Below, one piece after another: positions 34,393 to 43,304 of a stretch of 64,000 bases of DNA (the first letter of the stretch is position 1; each line of letters starts with the position of its first letter). The DNA lies in NCBI GenBank assembly GCA_964518305.1, contig CAZFDK010000004.1, positions 1 to 64,000 on the forward strand, read 5' to 3'. This DNA is from Caribbeanibacter sp964518305 (GTDB lineage: Bacteria > Gemmatimonadota > Gemmatimonadetes > Palauibacterales > Palauibacteraceae). The notes beneath the pieces are model-generated. The model had not been told where the DNA came from, made no database searches, and was given only the letters and a program-made list of their open reading frames with translations. A program made the translations under genes and the position numbers.

Positions 34393-35628
34393 GTGGCCTC
34401 GAGCGAGCGACGAGGGCTGCTGGATTCCGTGGACGCGGACCGGGTGCTGGAGGGCCTTCGCGGCCGGCGCGACGAGATGGTGCGGGAGCTGGTCGCTCTG
34501 GCCGAGATGGAGTCTCCCACGTCGGACGCGTCGCGGCAGCGTCCGGTGTTCGACCGGGTCGCGGAGGACCTGGAGCGGGCCGGCTTTCGGTGCAGCCACT
34601 TCCCGGGCCGTGAGTACGGGGGCGTCATGCTCGCCGTGCCCCGCTCCCGGGAGCGGAGACGGCCCTACCAGCTGCTTCTGGGGCACGTGGACACCGTCTG
34701 GCCCGTGGAGACCCTGGAGAACATGCCGGTGACCACCGACGGCGGCGAGGTCCGCGGCCCGGGCACGTTCGACATGAAGGGCGGCCTCGTGCAGGCCGTT
34801 TTCGCCCTGCGGGCGCTGCGAGATCTCGGCCTCGAGCCGACGGTCACGCCGGTGCTCTTGCTGAACTCGGACGAGGAGCAGGGGAGCCGGGAGTCGCGCC
34901 GGCACATCGAACGGCTGGCCCGGCGGTCGGACCGCGCGTTCGTGATGGAGCCGGCCCTGGGTCCCGCCGGAGCGCTCAAGACGGCCCGCAAGGGCACCGG
35001 AAGCTTCACGGTCACGGTGCGTGGGAAGAGCGCCCACTCCGGCCTGCAGCCGGAGGAAGGGGCCAGCGCCATCGTGGCCCTCTCCGAGGTCGTCCAGCGG
35101 CTGCACGAGCTGAACGACCCGGAGCGGGGCGTCACCGTCAATGTCGGTACCATCGAGGGCGGAGGACGGACGAACGTCGTGGCAGAAGGGGCCCGGGCGG
35201 ACGTCGGGGTGCGGCTGGCCCGTACGGAGGACGTGGACACGCTGATCGAGCAGATCCGCGGCCTGAGTCCCTCGGTGCCGGGTACGGAGCTGGAGGTCGA
35301 GGGGGGGTTGGGCCGCCCCCCCATGGAGCGCACGGCCGGCGTCGAGCTCCTCTGGCGCGCCGCCCGCCGCCTGGGGCGTCGCCTGGGGCTCGAACTCGAG
35401 GAGGGTCGCTCCGGCGGTGCCTCGGACGGCAACCTCACGGCGCGTCACGTTCCCACGCTCGACGGCCTCGGCGCCGTGGGCGGCGGAGCCCACGCCGCGC
35501 ACGAGCACGTACGGATCGAGGCCATGCCGGAGCGCGCGGCCCTGCTGGCGCTCCTGCTTCTGCTTCCCGCCACCGGGGAGGTCGAAGAGGGGCTTCCCCC
35601 GAACCGTCGACCCGGGAGGACCGGATGA
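34393..35628 (+). CDS. M20 family zinc metallopeptidase (CPG2/ArgE-like)
   Basis: 411 residues, GTG start 10 bases after the preceding stop. Di-zinc site residues are visible: His in LLGHVDTVWP (about 97), Asp in GTFDMKGG (about 127), Glu-Glu in NSDEEQGSRES (about 160), a Glu in VMEPALG, and the final His in GAHAAHEHV. A dimerisation lid domain (KGTGSFTVTVRGKSAHSGLQ) is present. It resembles glutamate carboxypeptidase/CPG2 and deacetylase enzymes that release an amino acid from N-acyl or gamma-glutamyl compounds. The stop overlaps the next start (ATGA), coupling it to the P-loop protein. Confidence 0.88.
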   Translation: MASSERRGLLDSVDADRVLEGLRGRRDEMVRELVALAEMESPTSDASRQRPVFDRVAEDLERAGFRCSHFPGREYGGVMLAVPRSRERRRPYQLLLGHVDTVWPVETLENMPVTTDGGEVRGPGTFDMKGGLVQAVFALRALRDLGLEPTVTPVLLLNSDEEQGSRESRRHIERLARRSDRAFVMEPALGPAGALKTARKGTGSFTVTVRGKSAHSGLQPEEGASAIVALSEVVQRLHELNDPERGVTVNVGTIEGGGRTNVVAEGARADVGVRLARTEDVDTLIEQIRGLSPSVPGTELEVEGGLGRPPMERTAGVELLWRAARRLGRRLGLELEEGRSGGASDGNLTARHVPTLDGLGAVGGGAHAAHEHVRIEAMPERAALLALLLLLPATGEVEEGLPPNRRPGRTG

Positions 35629-36641
35629 ACCACCCGTTTTTCTACACCGCGGTCACGCGAATCTCGAAGCTGGAGGAGCGGGAGTGCGGGATCGAGAGGG
35701 TCGACCGGGAGCGCTGGTCCAACGGCGATTACGTGGTGGCCGAGGTGCGGACCCGGGCCGCGGGTCGGACTGTCGAGCTCTCCACCGGCCGTAACATCGA
35801 GGTGGCCGAGGGAGACCTGTTGGTCGGAGCCCTGGGCCGGCGGGAGGCCACGCGGGAGGCCACGGGAACGTGGGAGGAGGTTGGACCGGACGGTCGGATG
35901 CACGTCCTCTCAGGGGGCGGGATCCTTGGCAAGATGACCTCGCGGTCGACGGACATGTCGCCGCTGGTGCCGGTCACGTACCGCGGCCACGCGGTGGTCG
36001 ACGGGAGCACGACGGCCATGCGCGACTGGGTCCCGAATCCGCCGGAGAGGGAGTGGACGACGCCGACGGTGCTCCTCGTCGGTACCTCCATGTCGGCGGG
36101 CAAGACGACGGCCGCCCGGGTGATCCTCCGGCGGCTCAAGCGGATGGGACTTCGGGTGCTGGGGGGCAAGCTGGCAGGCGCGGGTCGGTGGCGGGACATC
36201 CTGACGATGCGTGACGCTGGCGCCGACGCCATCTACGATTTCGTCGACGCGGGACTTCCCTCCACGGTCGTGCCGGCCGTGGAATACCGGCCGGCACTGC
36301 GCCGGCTCCTCTCCCTCATGGCCGCCGAAGAGCCCGATGTCGGGGTGATCGAGGTCGGCGCGTCTCCGCTGGAGCCGTACAACGGTGCGCTGGCCGTGAC
36401 GGCCATTCGGGAGGCCATCGACTTCACGGTGCTGTGCGCCTCGGATCCCTACGCCGTCCTCGGCGTGAAGGAGGCCTGGGCGGGAGCGCCGGGTCCCGAC
36501 CTCGTCACCGGCATCGCATCGAACACGAGCGCCGGGCGGAGCCTGGTGCGCGAGCTGACGGGGATCCCGTGCCTGGACCTGCGGCGGAAGCGGGATCTTC
36601 CGGAGCTCGACGCGATGCTGGAGGACGCACTCCCACTGTAG
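35625..36641 (+). CDS. P-loop NTPase of unknown function
   Basis: 338 residues. The N-terminal 110 residues are a beta-rich domain without recognised homology (HPFFYTAVTRISKLEERECG; SGGGILGKMTSRSTDMSPLV). The C-terminal part is a P-loop domain like CobB/MobB/dethiobiotin synthetase: LVGTSMSAGKTTAARVILRR (Walker A), then VLGGKLAGAGRWRD, EPDVGVIEVGASPLEPY and DFTVLCASDPYAVLG. It is translationally coupled to the M20 peptidase, which suggests an ATP-dependent ligase or transfer reaction on the peptidase product or substrate. A DUF1611-like assignment was considered but not supported by the Walker A context. Confidence 0.7.
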   Translation: MNHPFFYTAVTRISKLEERECGIERVDRERWSNGDYVVAEVRTRAAGRTVELSTGRNIEVAEGDLLVGALGRREATREATGTWEEVGPDGRMHVLSGGGILGKMTSRSTDMSPLVPVTYRGHAVVDGSTTAMRDWVPNPPEREWTTPTVLLVGTSMSAGKTTAARVILRRLKRMGLRVLGGKLAGAGRWRDILTMRDAGADAIYDFVDAGLPSTVVPAVEYRPALRRLLSLMAAEEPDVGVIEVGASPLEPYNGALAVTAIREAIDFTVLCASDPYAVLGVKEAWAGAPGPDLVTGIASNTSAGRSLVRELTGIPCLDLRRKRDLPELDAMLEDALPL

Positions 36642-36662
36642 CGGATCGGGCGGACGGCGCGC

Positions 36663-39392
36663 TCAGCTCTCGGCCGAGAGCCCGAGGGCGTCGGGAAGCC
36701 GACCGCGGACGGCGGAGAAGATCCGTCCGGCTGCCAGGGGAACGAGACTGAACGGCACGACGATCCGCCAACCGTCGGAACCCGGGTCCACGAGGCCCAG
36801 GACGTCCGAGATCCCGGGCAGGTAGGCGGCCCCCAGGATCAGTCCGACGCACAGCGCCAGCGCGCCCCACACCCAGGCGTTCTCCGTGACCTCGTTCCGG
36901 AAGAGGCCGGACTCGGCCTCGGTCATGTTCAGAACGTGCCACAGCTGGGCGAAGGCCAGCGTAAGGAAGGAGACCGTCACCGCCCGTCCGTTCCCCATGC
37001 CTCCCGGGCCCAGGGCCAGCCAGAAGGCGGTGAGGACGGAGGTGGTGATCACGGCTCCGTAGGAGGCCACGGACCACCAGTGCCGGCTGGCCAGCACCGG
37101 CTCGCTCTCCTCGCGCGGCGGGCGCTCGAGAATGCCCTCCGCTCCCTCGCCCACGCCCAGGGCCAGGGCCGGGAAGACGTCCGTCACCAGGTTCAGGAAG
37201 AGGATCTGGAGCGGGAGGAGCGGGAGCGGCGCACCGGCCAGGGTGGCCAGGGTGACCACCATGAGCTCGCTCACGTTACAGGAGAGCAGGTAGACGACGA
37301 ACTTCCGGATGTTGTCGAAGATGGCGCGGCCCTGTTCGATGGCGGCCACGATGGTCGCGAAGCGGTCGTCCTGGAGCACCATGTCCGCCGCCTCCCGCGC
37401 CACCTGGGTGCCCCGCTTCCCCATGGCGACGCCGATGTCGGCCTTCTTCAGGGCCGGGGCGTCGTTCACGCCGTCGCCGATCATCGCCGTGACGTTCCCG
37501 GCTTCCTGGTGCAGGGCCAGCAGGTCCAGCTTCTGCGCGGGGGAGATGCGGGCGAAGACCGGGGCCTCCAGCAGCGACCGCCAGCGATCGGCGTCGGCCT
37601 CGGAGAGGTCGCCAAGGTCGGTGGCGTCCACCACGTTCGTCCCGGGGCTCTCCCCGGCCAACCCGACGGCCCGGGCCACGTACCGGGCGGTGGGCCCCTG
37701 GTCGCCGGTGACCATGACCACCCGCACGCCCGCGCTCCGGCAGGTGTCCAGCGACGGCCGGACGTCCTCGCGGGGCGGGTCCATGAGCCCCACGAGCCCC
37801 AGGAAGGTGAGCCCCCGGTAGGGGGACGCGTTCCGGTCGTCCGCGTCGCGGGTGGCCACAGCCAGGACCCGCAGCCCTTCCCCCGCGAGCTCGCCGTTCA
37901 GCCGCTCCCAGCGCCGGCGCTCTTCATCGTCCAGGGGAGCCGTGCCCTCCTCCTTCCGCACGCGGTCGCTGGCCTCGAGCACCGCCTCCGGCGCGCCCTT
38001 GACGGCCACCAGCAGCCCGTCTCCCTCCGGCCGCCGGTGCACCGTGGCCATCATCCTCGTATCCGCGTCGAAGGCCTCCTCCCGGACCTCCGGCCACCGG
38101 TCCAGGAGTTCCTCGCGCTCGAGCCCGAGCGATCTTCCGGCCTCCAGCAGGGCCACCTCCGTCGGATCGCCGGCAGCCTCGGCGTCCTCCCCGGCGTCGG
38201 GATCCGGGAGGGCGGCGTTGTTGCAGAGGACACCGATCCGGATCGCGTGCTGTGCCGCCTGGCCGGGCTCCTCCAGAGGAGACCAGTCGCCGTCGGGGAG
38301 TGCCAGCCGTTCGACGCCCATCCGATTGCGGGTCAGGGTGCCGGTCTTGTCGGTCAGAATGACGCTGGTCGACCCGAGCGTCTCCACCGCCGACAGCCGG
38401 TCCACCAGGGCATTCCGCCGCGCCATGCGCCACATGCCGCGGGCCAGGGCGATGGTGGCCACGACGGGCAGGCCCTCCGGGATCGCGGCCACGGCCAGCG
38501 CGATGGCGGTTTCCACGATCAGGAGCAGATCCTTGCCCGTGGCGACGCCCGAGGCCGCCACCAGCGCGGCCAGCCCGAGCGTTACCCAGACGAGCCGTTG
38601 CCCCAGGAAATCGAGGCGCTCCTCCAGGGGCGTGATCTCCTCCTCGGCCTCCTCCACCAGCGCCGAGATGTGCCCGAGCTCCGTCCCCATGCCGGTGGCG
38701 ACGACCACGCCCGACCCGGACCCGCGGGTGACCGCCGTGCCCTTGTAGAGCATGGACCGGCGCCCGGAGATCGGCGCGTCCCCGGGGACCTCCTCCACCT
38801 GCTTCTCCACGGGAGTGGACTCACCGGTGAGGGCGGACTCGTCGGCCTCGAGACGGTTGGCCTCCACGAGCCGGACGTCGGCCGTCACCACGTCGCCGCC
38901 CTCGAGCAGCACCACGTCCCCCGGGACCAGTTCCCGGGCGGGCAAGACCCGGGGCTGGCCGTCGCGGAGCACGCGAGCCTCGGTGGAGCCCAGCTCACGG
39001 AGCGCTTCCATGGAGGTCACCGCCCGCAGCTCGGTGGCGAAGCCGATGGCCGCGTTGATGACCAGGACCGCGATGATGGCGGCGCCCTCGAGGGCGCCGC
39101 CGAAGACGAACGAGAGGAGGGCGGCGGCGCCCAGGAGGGCGACGATGAGGCTCCGGAACTGGTCGACGAGGATCTCCCAGGCGCTCCGCTCCTCGTGCTC
39201 ACGGAGCTGGTTCGCGCCGTGCCGCCGGAGCCGGCGGGCGGCCTCCTCGGGCGAGAGGCCCTCATCGGGGTCCACGTCCAGGTCCCGGGCCACCTCGGTC
39301 GCGGGCCGGGTCCAGGGCGAGCCACCCCCGTCAGCTGTCGCCGGGGGGGCGTCGTCGGCGCCGCAGTCGGCTGTGGTGGAGTGGAGCGACAT
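36663..39392 (-). CDS. P-type cation-transporting ATPase (P2A, Ca2+/Mn2+-like)
   Basis: 909 residues from an ATG preceded by GGGAGGCCTGCGGC. The order is cation ATPase N-terminus (DPDEGLSPEEAARRLRRHG), actuator domain with LTGESTPVEKQ, M4 with AAIPEGLPVVATIALARGM, phosphorylation site ILTDKTGTLTRN (Asp about 348), nucleotide-binding domain (KGAPEAVLEASDRV), hinge MIGDGVNDAPALKKADIG, and six C-terminal helices. The PEGLP motif in M4 and overall length fit P2A ATPases (Ca2+ or Mn2+), and similar pumps occur in dormancy regulons (CtpF-like). It is divergent from the acetate kinase gene; a TCTCCCCAC element lies between, oriented to the other gene. Confidence 0.93.
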   Translation of the reverse strand: MSLHSTTADCGADDAPPATADGGGSPWTRPATEVARDLDVDPDEGLSPEEAARRLRRHGANQLREHEERSAWEILVDQFRSLIVALLGAAALLSFVFGGALEGAAIIAVLVINAAIGFATELRAVTSMEALRELGSTEARVLRDGQPRVLPARELVPGDVVLLEGGDVVTADVRLVEANRLEADESALTGESTPVEKQVEEVPGDAPISGRRSMLYKGTAVTRGSGSGVVVATGMGTELGHISALVEEAEEEITPLEERLDFLGQRLVWVTLGLAALVAASGVATGKDLLLIVETAIALAVAAIPEGLPVVATIALARGMWRMARRNALVDRLSAVETLGSTSVILTDKTGTLTRNRMGVERLALPDGDWSPLEEPGQAAQHAIRIGVLCNNAALPDPDAGEDAEAAGDPTEVALLEAGRSLGLEREELLDRWPEVREEAFDADTRMMATVHRRPEGDGLLVAVKGAPEAVLEASDRVRKEEGTAPLDDEERRRWERLNGELAGEGLRVLAVATRDADDRNASPYRGLTFLGLVGLMDPPREDVRPSLDTCRSAGVRVVMVTGDQGPTARYVARAVGLAGESPGTNVVDATDLGDLSEADADRWRSLLEAPVFARISPAQKLDLLALHQEAGNVTAMIGDGVNDAPALKKADIGVAMGKRGTQVAREAADMVLQDDRFATIVAAIEQGRAIFDNIRKFVVYLLSCNVSELMVVTLATLAGAPLPLLPLQILFLNLVTDVFPALALGVGEGAEGILERPPREESEPVLASRHWWSVASYGAVITTSVLTAFWLALGPGGMGNGRAVTVSFLTLAFAQLWHVLNMTEAESGLFRNEVTENAWVWGALALCVGLILGAAYLPGISDVLGLVDPGSDGWRIVVPFSLVPLAAGRIFSAVRGRLPDALGLSAES

Positions 39393-39530
39393 GCCGCAGG
39401 CCTCCCGAGTCCTCGAATGAGCCTGGGACGGGCGTGCGGCGCTCCGGCGGCCCAGAGGAGACACGCCCATGCACCGCCAACATAGACGAGCGATCCCCGC
39501 GTGCCAGCCGGACGACGACGTTAGCGGAGA

Positions 39531-39591
39531 TCTCCCCACGGGTGGAGTCGGGCGACCTCCGACACGGCACGCGCGCAGCGGCACGTATCAT
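39531..39591 (+). promoter_or_regulatory. TCTCCCCAC element and TATCAT -10 upstream of ackA
   Basis: TCTCCCCAC (39531-39539) with the following GGGTGGAG makes an imperfect inverted repeat. A TATCAT box (39586-39591) begins exactly 47 bases after the motif. No -35-like hexamer is seen 16-18 bases upstream of it, as in activator-dependent promoters. It is about 145 bases before ackA and, on the other strand, about 140 bases from the cation ATPase start. Confidence 0.5.
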
Positions 39592-39683
39592 GGAGACACG
39601 TCGTCGATCGCCCGTGCCCGCCTTCGGGCCACATGTCCGGTGACGGAAAGGTGACGGTGGAACGAGCACAGGGGAGAAGAAGC

Positions 39684-40871
39684 GTGCGGATCGGAGTACT
39701 CAACGTCGGATCGGCTACCGCGAAGACCGCCGTGGCGGACGTGACGGACGGCGGCTCGGCGAGCGTGGTGGACCGGCGCACGGTCGAGTTCGACGGGGAC
39801 CGGCGTACGGTGATGCGCGACATCCTGCGGGAACTCTCCGTCCCGGGCGAGGAGCTCGACGGCTTCGCCCACCGGATCGTCCACGGCGGGCGGCGGTTCA
39901 CCGGTCCCTGTCGTATCGACGCCGGAGTGGAGAGCGTGATCGAGGAGCTGGCCGACCTGGCGCCGGCCCACAACCCGGCCGCGCTACAGGGGATCCGGGC
40001 CGCCAGGGAGGTCTACCCGGACCTGCCCGAGGTCGGCGTCTTCGACACCACCTTCCACTGGGGACGGGAGTCCGCGTCTCGCCGCTACCCGCTCCCGGAC
40101 GGTGTGGTGGAGGAAGGGGGTTACCTGCGATACGGCTTCCACGGCATCGCGCACGCCTCCCTGGTGGAGTCGCTGGCTCGGGCCCGGGCGACGGACCCCG
40201 AGCGGGTCGACGCCGTCACCCTGCAGCTCGGCTCCGGCTGCTCCGCCTGTGCCGTCCGCGGCGGAGAGTCGATCGAGACCAGCATGGGATACACTCCCGA
40301 GGAGGGTCTGATGATGGCGACCCGGAGCGGCGACGTGGGACCCGGCGTGCTCGTCGAGCTGATCCGGGAGGGACGCACCTCCGACGAAGTGGAGTCCCTC
40401 CTGAACGAGCGATCCGGGCTCCTGGGGGTCGGGGGGTCGGCCGACATGCGGGAGCTGCTCGAGCGGGAGGAGCGCGGCGACGAGAGGGCCGCCCTGGCCG
40501 TACGGATGTTCGTGCGCCGGGTCGTCGAGCGGGTCGGCGCCTACTGGACGCTTCTGGACGGGCGCGGCGCGCTGGTCTTCGGAGGCGGCATCGGTACCAA
40601 CTCGCCGGAGATCCGCCGGCGGGTGGCCGCTGGACTCGGCACCTGGGACGTCCGGCTCGCCCCCGGCCGAAACGAGGCGAACGAGCCGGGCCGCATCTCA
40701 CGGGAGGGGAGCCGTCCGGTGTACGCGTTCAGGACCGACGAGGAGCGGGTGATCGCCCGCGAGGGCGCCGCCGTCCTGCGGTCCCCCGGCGACGTCGGTT
40801 GCGGCGACGGCGCGGACGGAGAGCCGGAGTCGATGCACGCTCTACCCGCTAAGGAAGGTCGGGATGCCTGA
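39684..40871 (+). CDS. ackA: Acetate kinase
   Basis: 395 residues from a GTG after GGGGAGAAGAAGC (an earlier GTG at 39651 is weaker). ASKHA-fold acetate kinase landmarks: GVLNVGSATAKTAVADV, AHRIVHGGRRFTG, GVFDTTFHWGRESASRRYPL, RYGFHGIAHASLVESL, QLGSGCSACAVRGGESIETS, LLGVGGSADMREL and LVFGGGIGTNSPEIRRR. It makes acetyl phosphate from acetate or ATP from acetyl phosphate. Compared with canonical AckA the first motif (NAGSSSLK) is changed to NVGSATAK. No phosphotransacetylase is in the window. It overlaps the ppsA start by eight bases, so substrate-level ATP generation and PEP formation are co-expressed. Confidence 0.9.
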   Translation: MRIGVLNVGSATAKTAVADVTDGGSASVVDRRTVEFDGDRRTVMRDILRELSVPGEELDGFAHRIVHGGRRFTGPCRIDAGVESVIEELADLAPAHNPAALQGIRAAREVYPDLPEVGVFDTTFHWGRESASRRYPLPDGVVEEGGYLRYGFHGIAHASLVESLARARATDPERVDAVTLQLGSGCSACAVRGGESIETSMGYTPEEGLMMATRSGDVGPGVLVELIREGRTSDEVESLLNERSGLLGVGGSADMRELLEREERGDERAALAVRMFVRRVVERVGAYWTLLDGRGALVFGGGIGTNSPEIRRRVAAGLGTWDVRLAPGRNEANEPGRISREGSRPVYAFRTDEERVIAREGAAVLRSPGDVGCGDGADGEPESMHALPAKEGRDA

Positions 40872-43238
40872 GGAAGCGACGATGACGGACGCCGGAGCCG
40901 AAACACGATACGTGCGTCCCTTCGCGGACCTGGGGTCGGACGACGTGGCCGTCGTCGGCGGCAAGAACGCATCGCTGGGGGAGATGGTTCGGGAGCTGTC
41001 GGCCGAAGGCGTCCGGGTGCCGGACGGCTTCGCCACCACGGCGGACGCCTACCGGGCCTTCACCGAGCACAACGACCTGGAGCCGCGCCTGCGGGAGCTG
41101 CTGGACTCCCGCCGGAGGGGCGAGCGGTCCCTGTCCGAGGCGGGCGAGGCGATCCGCCGGGCGATCCGGGGTGGTGAGATGCCACGGGAGCTGGCCGACG
41201 CGATCCGGAACGCCTACCGGCGCCTCTCCGAGGAGGCGGGCCGGGAGGAGCTGGACGTGGCTGTCAGGAGCAGTGCCACGGCCGAGGACCTGCCGGAGGC
41301 CAGCTTCGCCGGGCAGCTCGAGAGCTACCTGAACGTCACCGGCGAGGACGAGCTCCTCGAGACGTGCCGTCGGTGCTTCGCCTCGCTCTTCACCGACCGG
41401 GCCATGAGCTACCGGGAGGAGCAGGGCTTCGGCCACATGGAGATCGCCCTCTCCGTGGGCGTCCAGCGGATGGTGCGCTCCGACCGGGCCGGCTCCGGCG
41501 TCCTCTTCACCCTGGACACCGACACCGGCTTCCCCGACGTGGTGCTGATCAACGCCGCGTGGGGGCTGGGCGAGAACGTGGTGCAGGGCACGGTGAATCC
41601 GGACCAGTATTCCGTCTTCACGCCCTTCCTGGACCGGGAGGGGGTCGTACCGATCATCGAGAAGACGCGGGGCGACAAGGCGCAGAAGATGGTCTACGCC
41701 GACGACGCGGAGGGGCGGACCCGGAACGTGGCGACCACCGAGGAGGAGCGGCTGGCCCACGTGCTGGCCGACGACGAGATCCTCCGGCTGGCCCGGTGGG
41801 GCGACGCGATCGAGCGCCACTACGAACGGCCCATGGACGTGGAGTGGGCCAAGGACGGGGAGACCGGAGAGCTCTTCGTGCTCCAGGCCCGGCCGGAGAC
41901 CGTGCAGTCCCGGCGCGAGGCGAGGACGCTCCGGACGTACCATCTCGAGGAGCGGGGGAAGCGGCTGTGCACCGGGCTCAGCATCGGCGACGCCGTGGCG
42001 GCGGGACCGGTGCAGGTGATCGAGAGCGCCCGGGACATCGGCCGGTTCGAGGAGGGGAGCGTCCTGATCACCGACCGCACGGACCCGGACTGGGTGCCGA
42101 TCATGAAGAAGGCCGCGGCCATCGTCACCGACCGCGGCGGTCGGACCTCCCACGCGGCCATCGTGAGCCGGGAGCTGGGGGTGCCGGCGGTGATCGGCGC
42201 CGGAGATGCCACCCGGGTCCTGGAGGACGGCCGGGAGGTGACCGTCTCCTGCGCCGAGGGGCGGATCATGCTCAACATCGCCAGCCCCGCCGGCGCCATG
42301 CGGTGGTGGAAGCTCCCCGTGGACGGCGTGGGCCTGGCCCGGATGGAATACCTGATCAACAACGTCATCAAGGTCCACCCCATGGCCCTGGTCCGCTTCG
42401 AGGAGCTCGAGGGCGACGTCCGGGAGCGCGTGGAGGAGCTCACTCTCGGGTATGACGACAGGACGGAGTATTTCGTGGACCACCTNNNNNNNNNNTGGCG
42501 CGGGGAATCGCCACCATCGCCGCCAGCCGGTATCCGGACCCGGTGATCGTCCGGACCAGCGACTTCAAGACCAACGAGTACGCTGATCTGGTGGGCGGCG
42601 AGGGGTTCGAGCCGCGGGAGGAGAACCCCATGCTGGGGTGGCGGGGGGCTTCCCGCTACCACACGGAGGGCTACCGCGAGGGCTTCGCGCTGGAGTGTCG
42701 GGCGCTGCGGCGCGTCCGGCGGGAGATGGGCTTCGACAACGTGATCGTCATGATCCCCTTCTGCCGCACCGTGGAGGAGGCCGAACGGGTGCTCGGCGCC
42801 ATGGCCGAGCACGGCCTCGGCCGGGGGGAGGACGGCCTCCGCGTCTACGTCATGGCCGAGGTCCCCTCGAACGTGCTCCAGGCCGACGAGTTCGCCGAGC
42901 GCTTCGACGGCTTCTCGGTCGGGACCAATGACCTGACGCAGCTCGTGCTCGGCATCGACCGGGACGCCGCCACGCTGGCCGAGCTGTTCGACGAGCGGAA
43001 TTCCTCGGTCAAGAAGATGATCCGCATCCTGATCCGGGATGCCCACGCCGCGGGGCGGACGGTGGGGATCTGCGGTCAGGCGCCCAGCGACCACCCGGAG
43101 TTCGCCGAGTTCCTCGTCCGCGCCGGCATCGACTCCATCTCGCTGAGCCCGGATTCCGTGGTGGAGGTCACGCGCCGGGTGTCCGAGGTGGAGGCCGAGC
43201 TGGATGCGACGCTGCAGCCGGCTCCAGGGATTCCGTAG
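40864..43238 (+). CDS. ppsA: Phosphoenolpyruvate synthase, interrupted by an assembly gap
   Basis: One gene in two frames on either side of ten N (42486-42495). The 5' part has the ATP-grasp pyruvate-phosphate dikinase domain (VVGGKNASLGEMVRELS, VAVRSSATAEDLPEASFAGQ written as two halves) and the swivelling His in GGRTSHAAIVSRELG (about residue 429). After the gap the frame resumes as RGIATIAASRYPDPVIVRTS and continues to the PEP-binding barrel with GGEGFEPREENPMLGWRGAS, SVGTNDLTQLVLGIDRD and the catalytic Cys in GICGQAPSDHPEFAEFL. Total length (about 790 codons) equals normal PpsA, so almost nothing is missing. It makes PEP from pyruvate and ATP for gluconeogenesis. Cotranscribed with ackA. 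Confidence 0.9.
42486..42495. other. Assembly gap (ten N)
   Basis: Ten N placed inside ppsA between CACCT and TGGCGCGG. The coding frames before and after differ. A true gap length of 3n+2 bases (for example 2 or 11) would restore the frame, so the N count is a placeholder or the flanks are slightly misjoined. Confidence 0.97.
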
Positions 43239-43304
43239 CCGCGCCCGGCAGGAGCACACCGCGTCGTCGACGAGACGAGACATCACGGGAACGGGAGGAG
43301 CATC

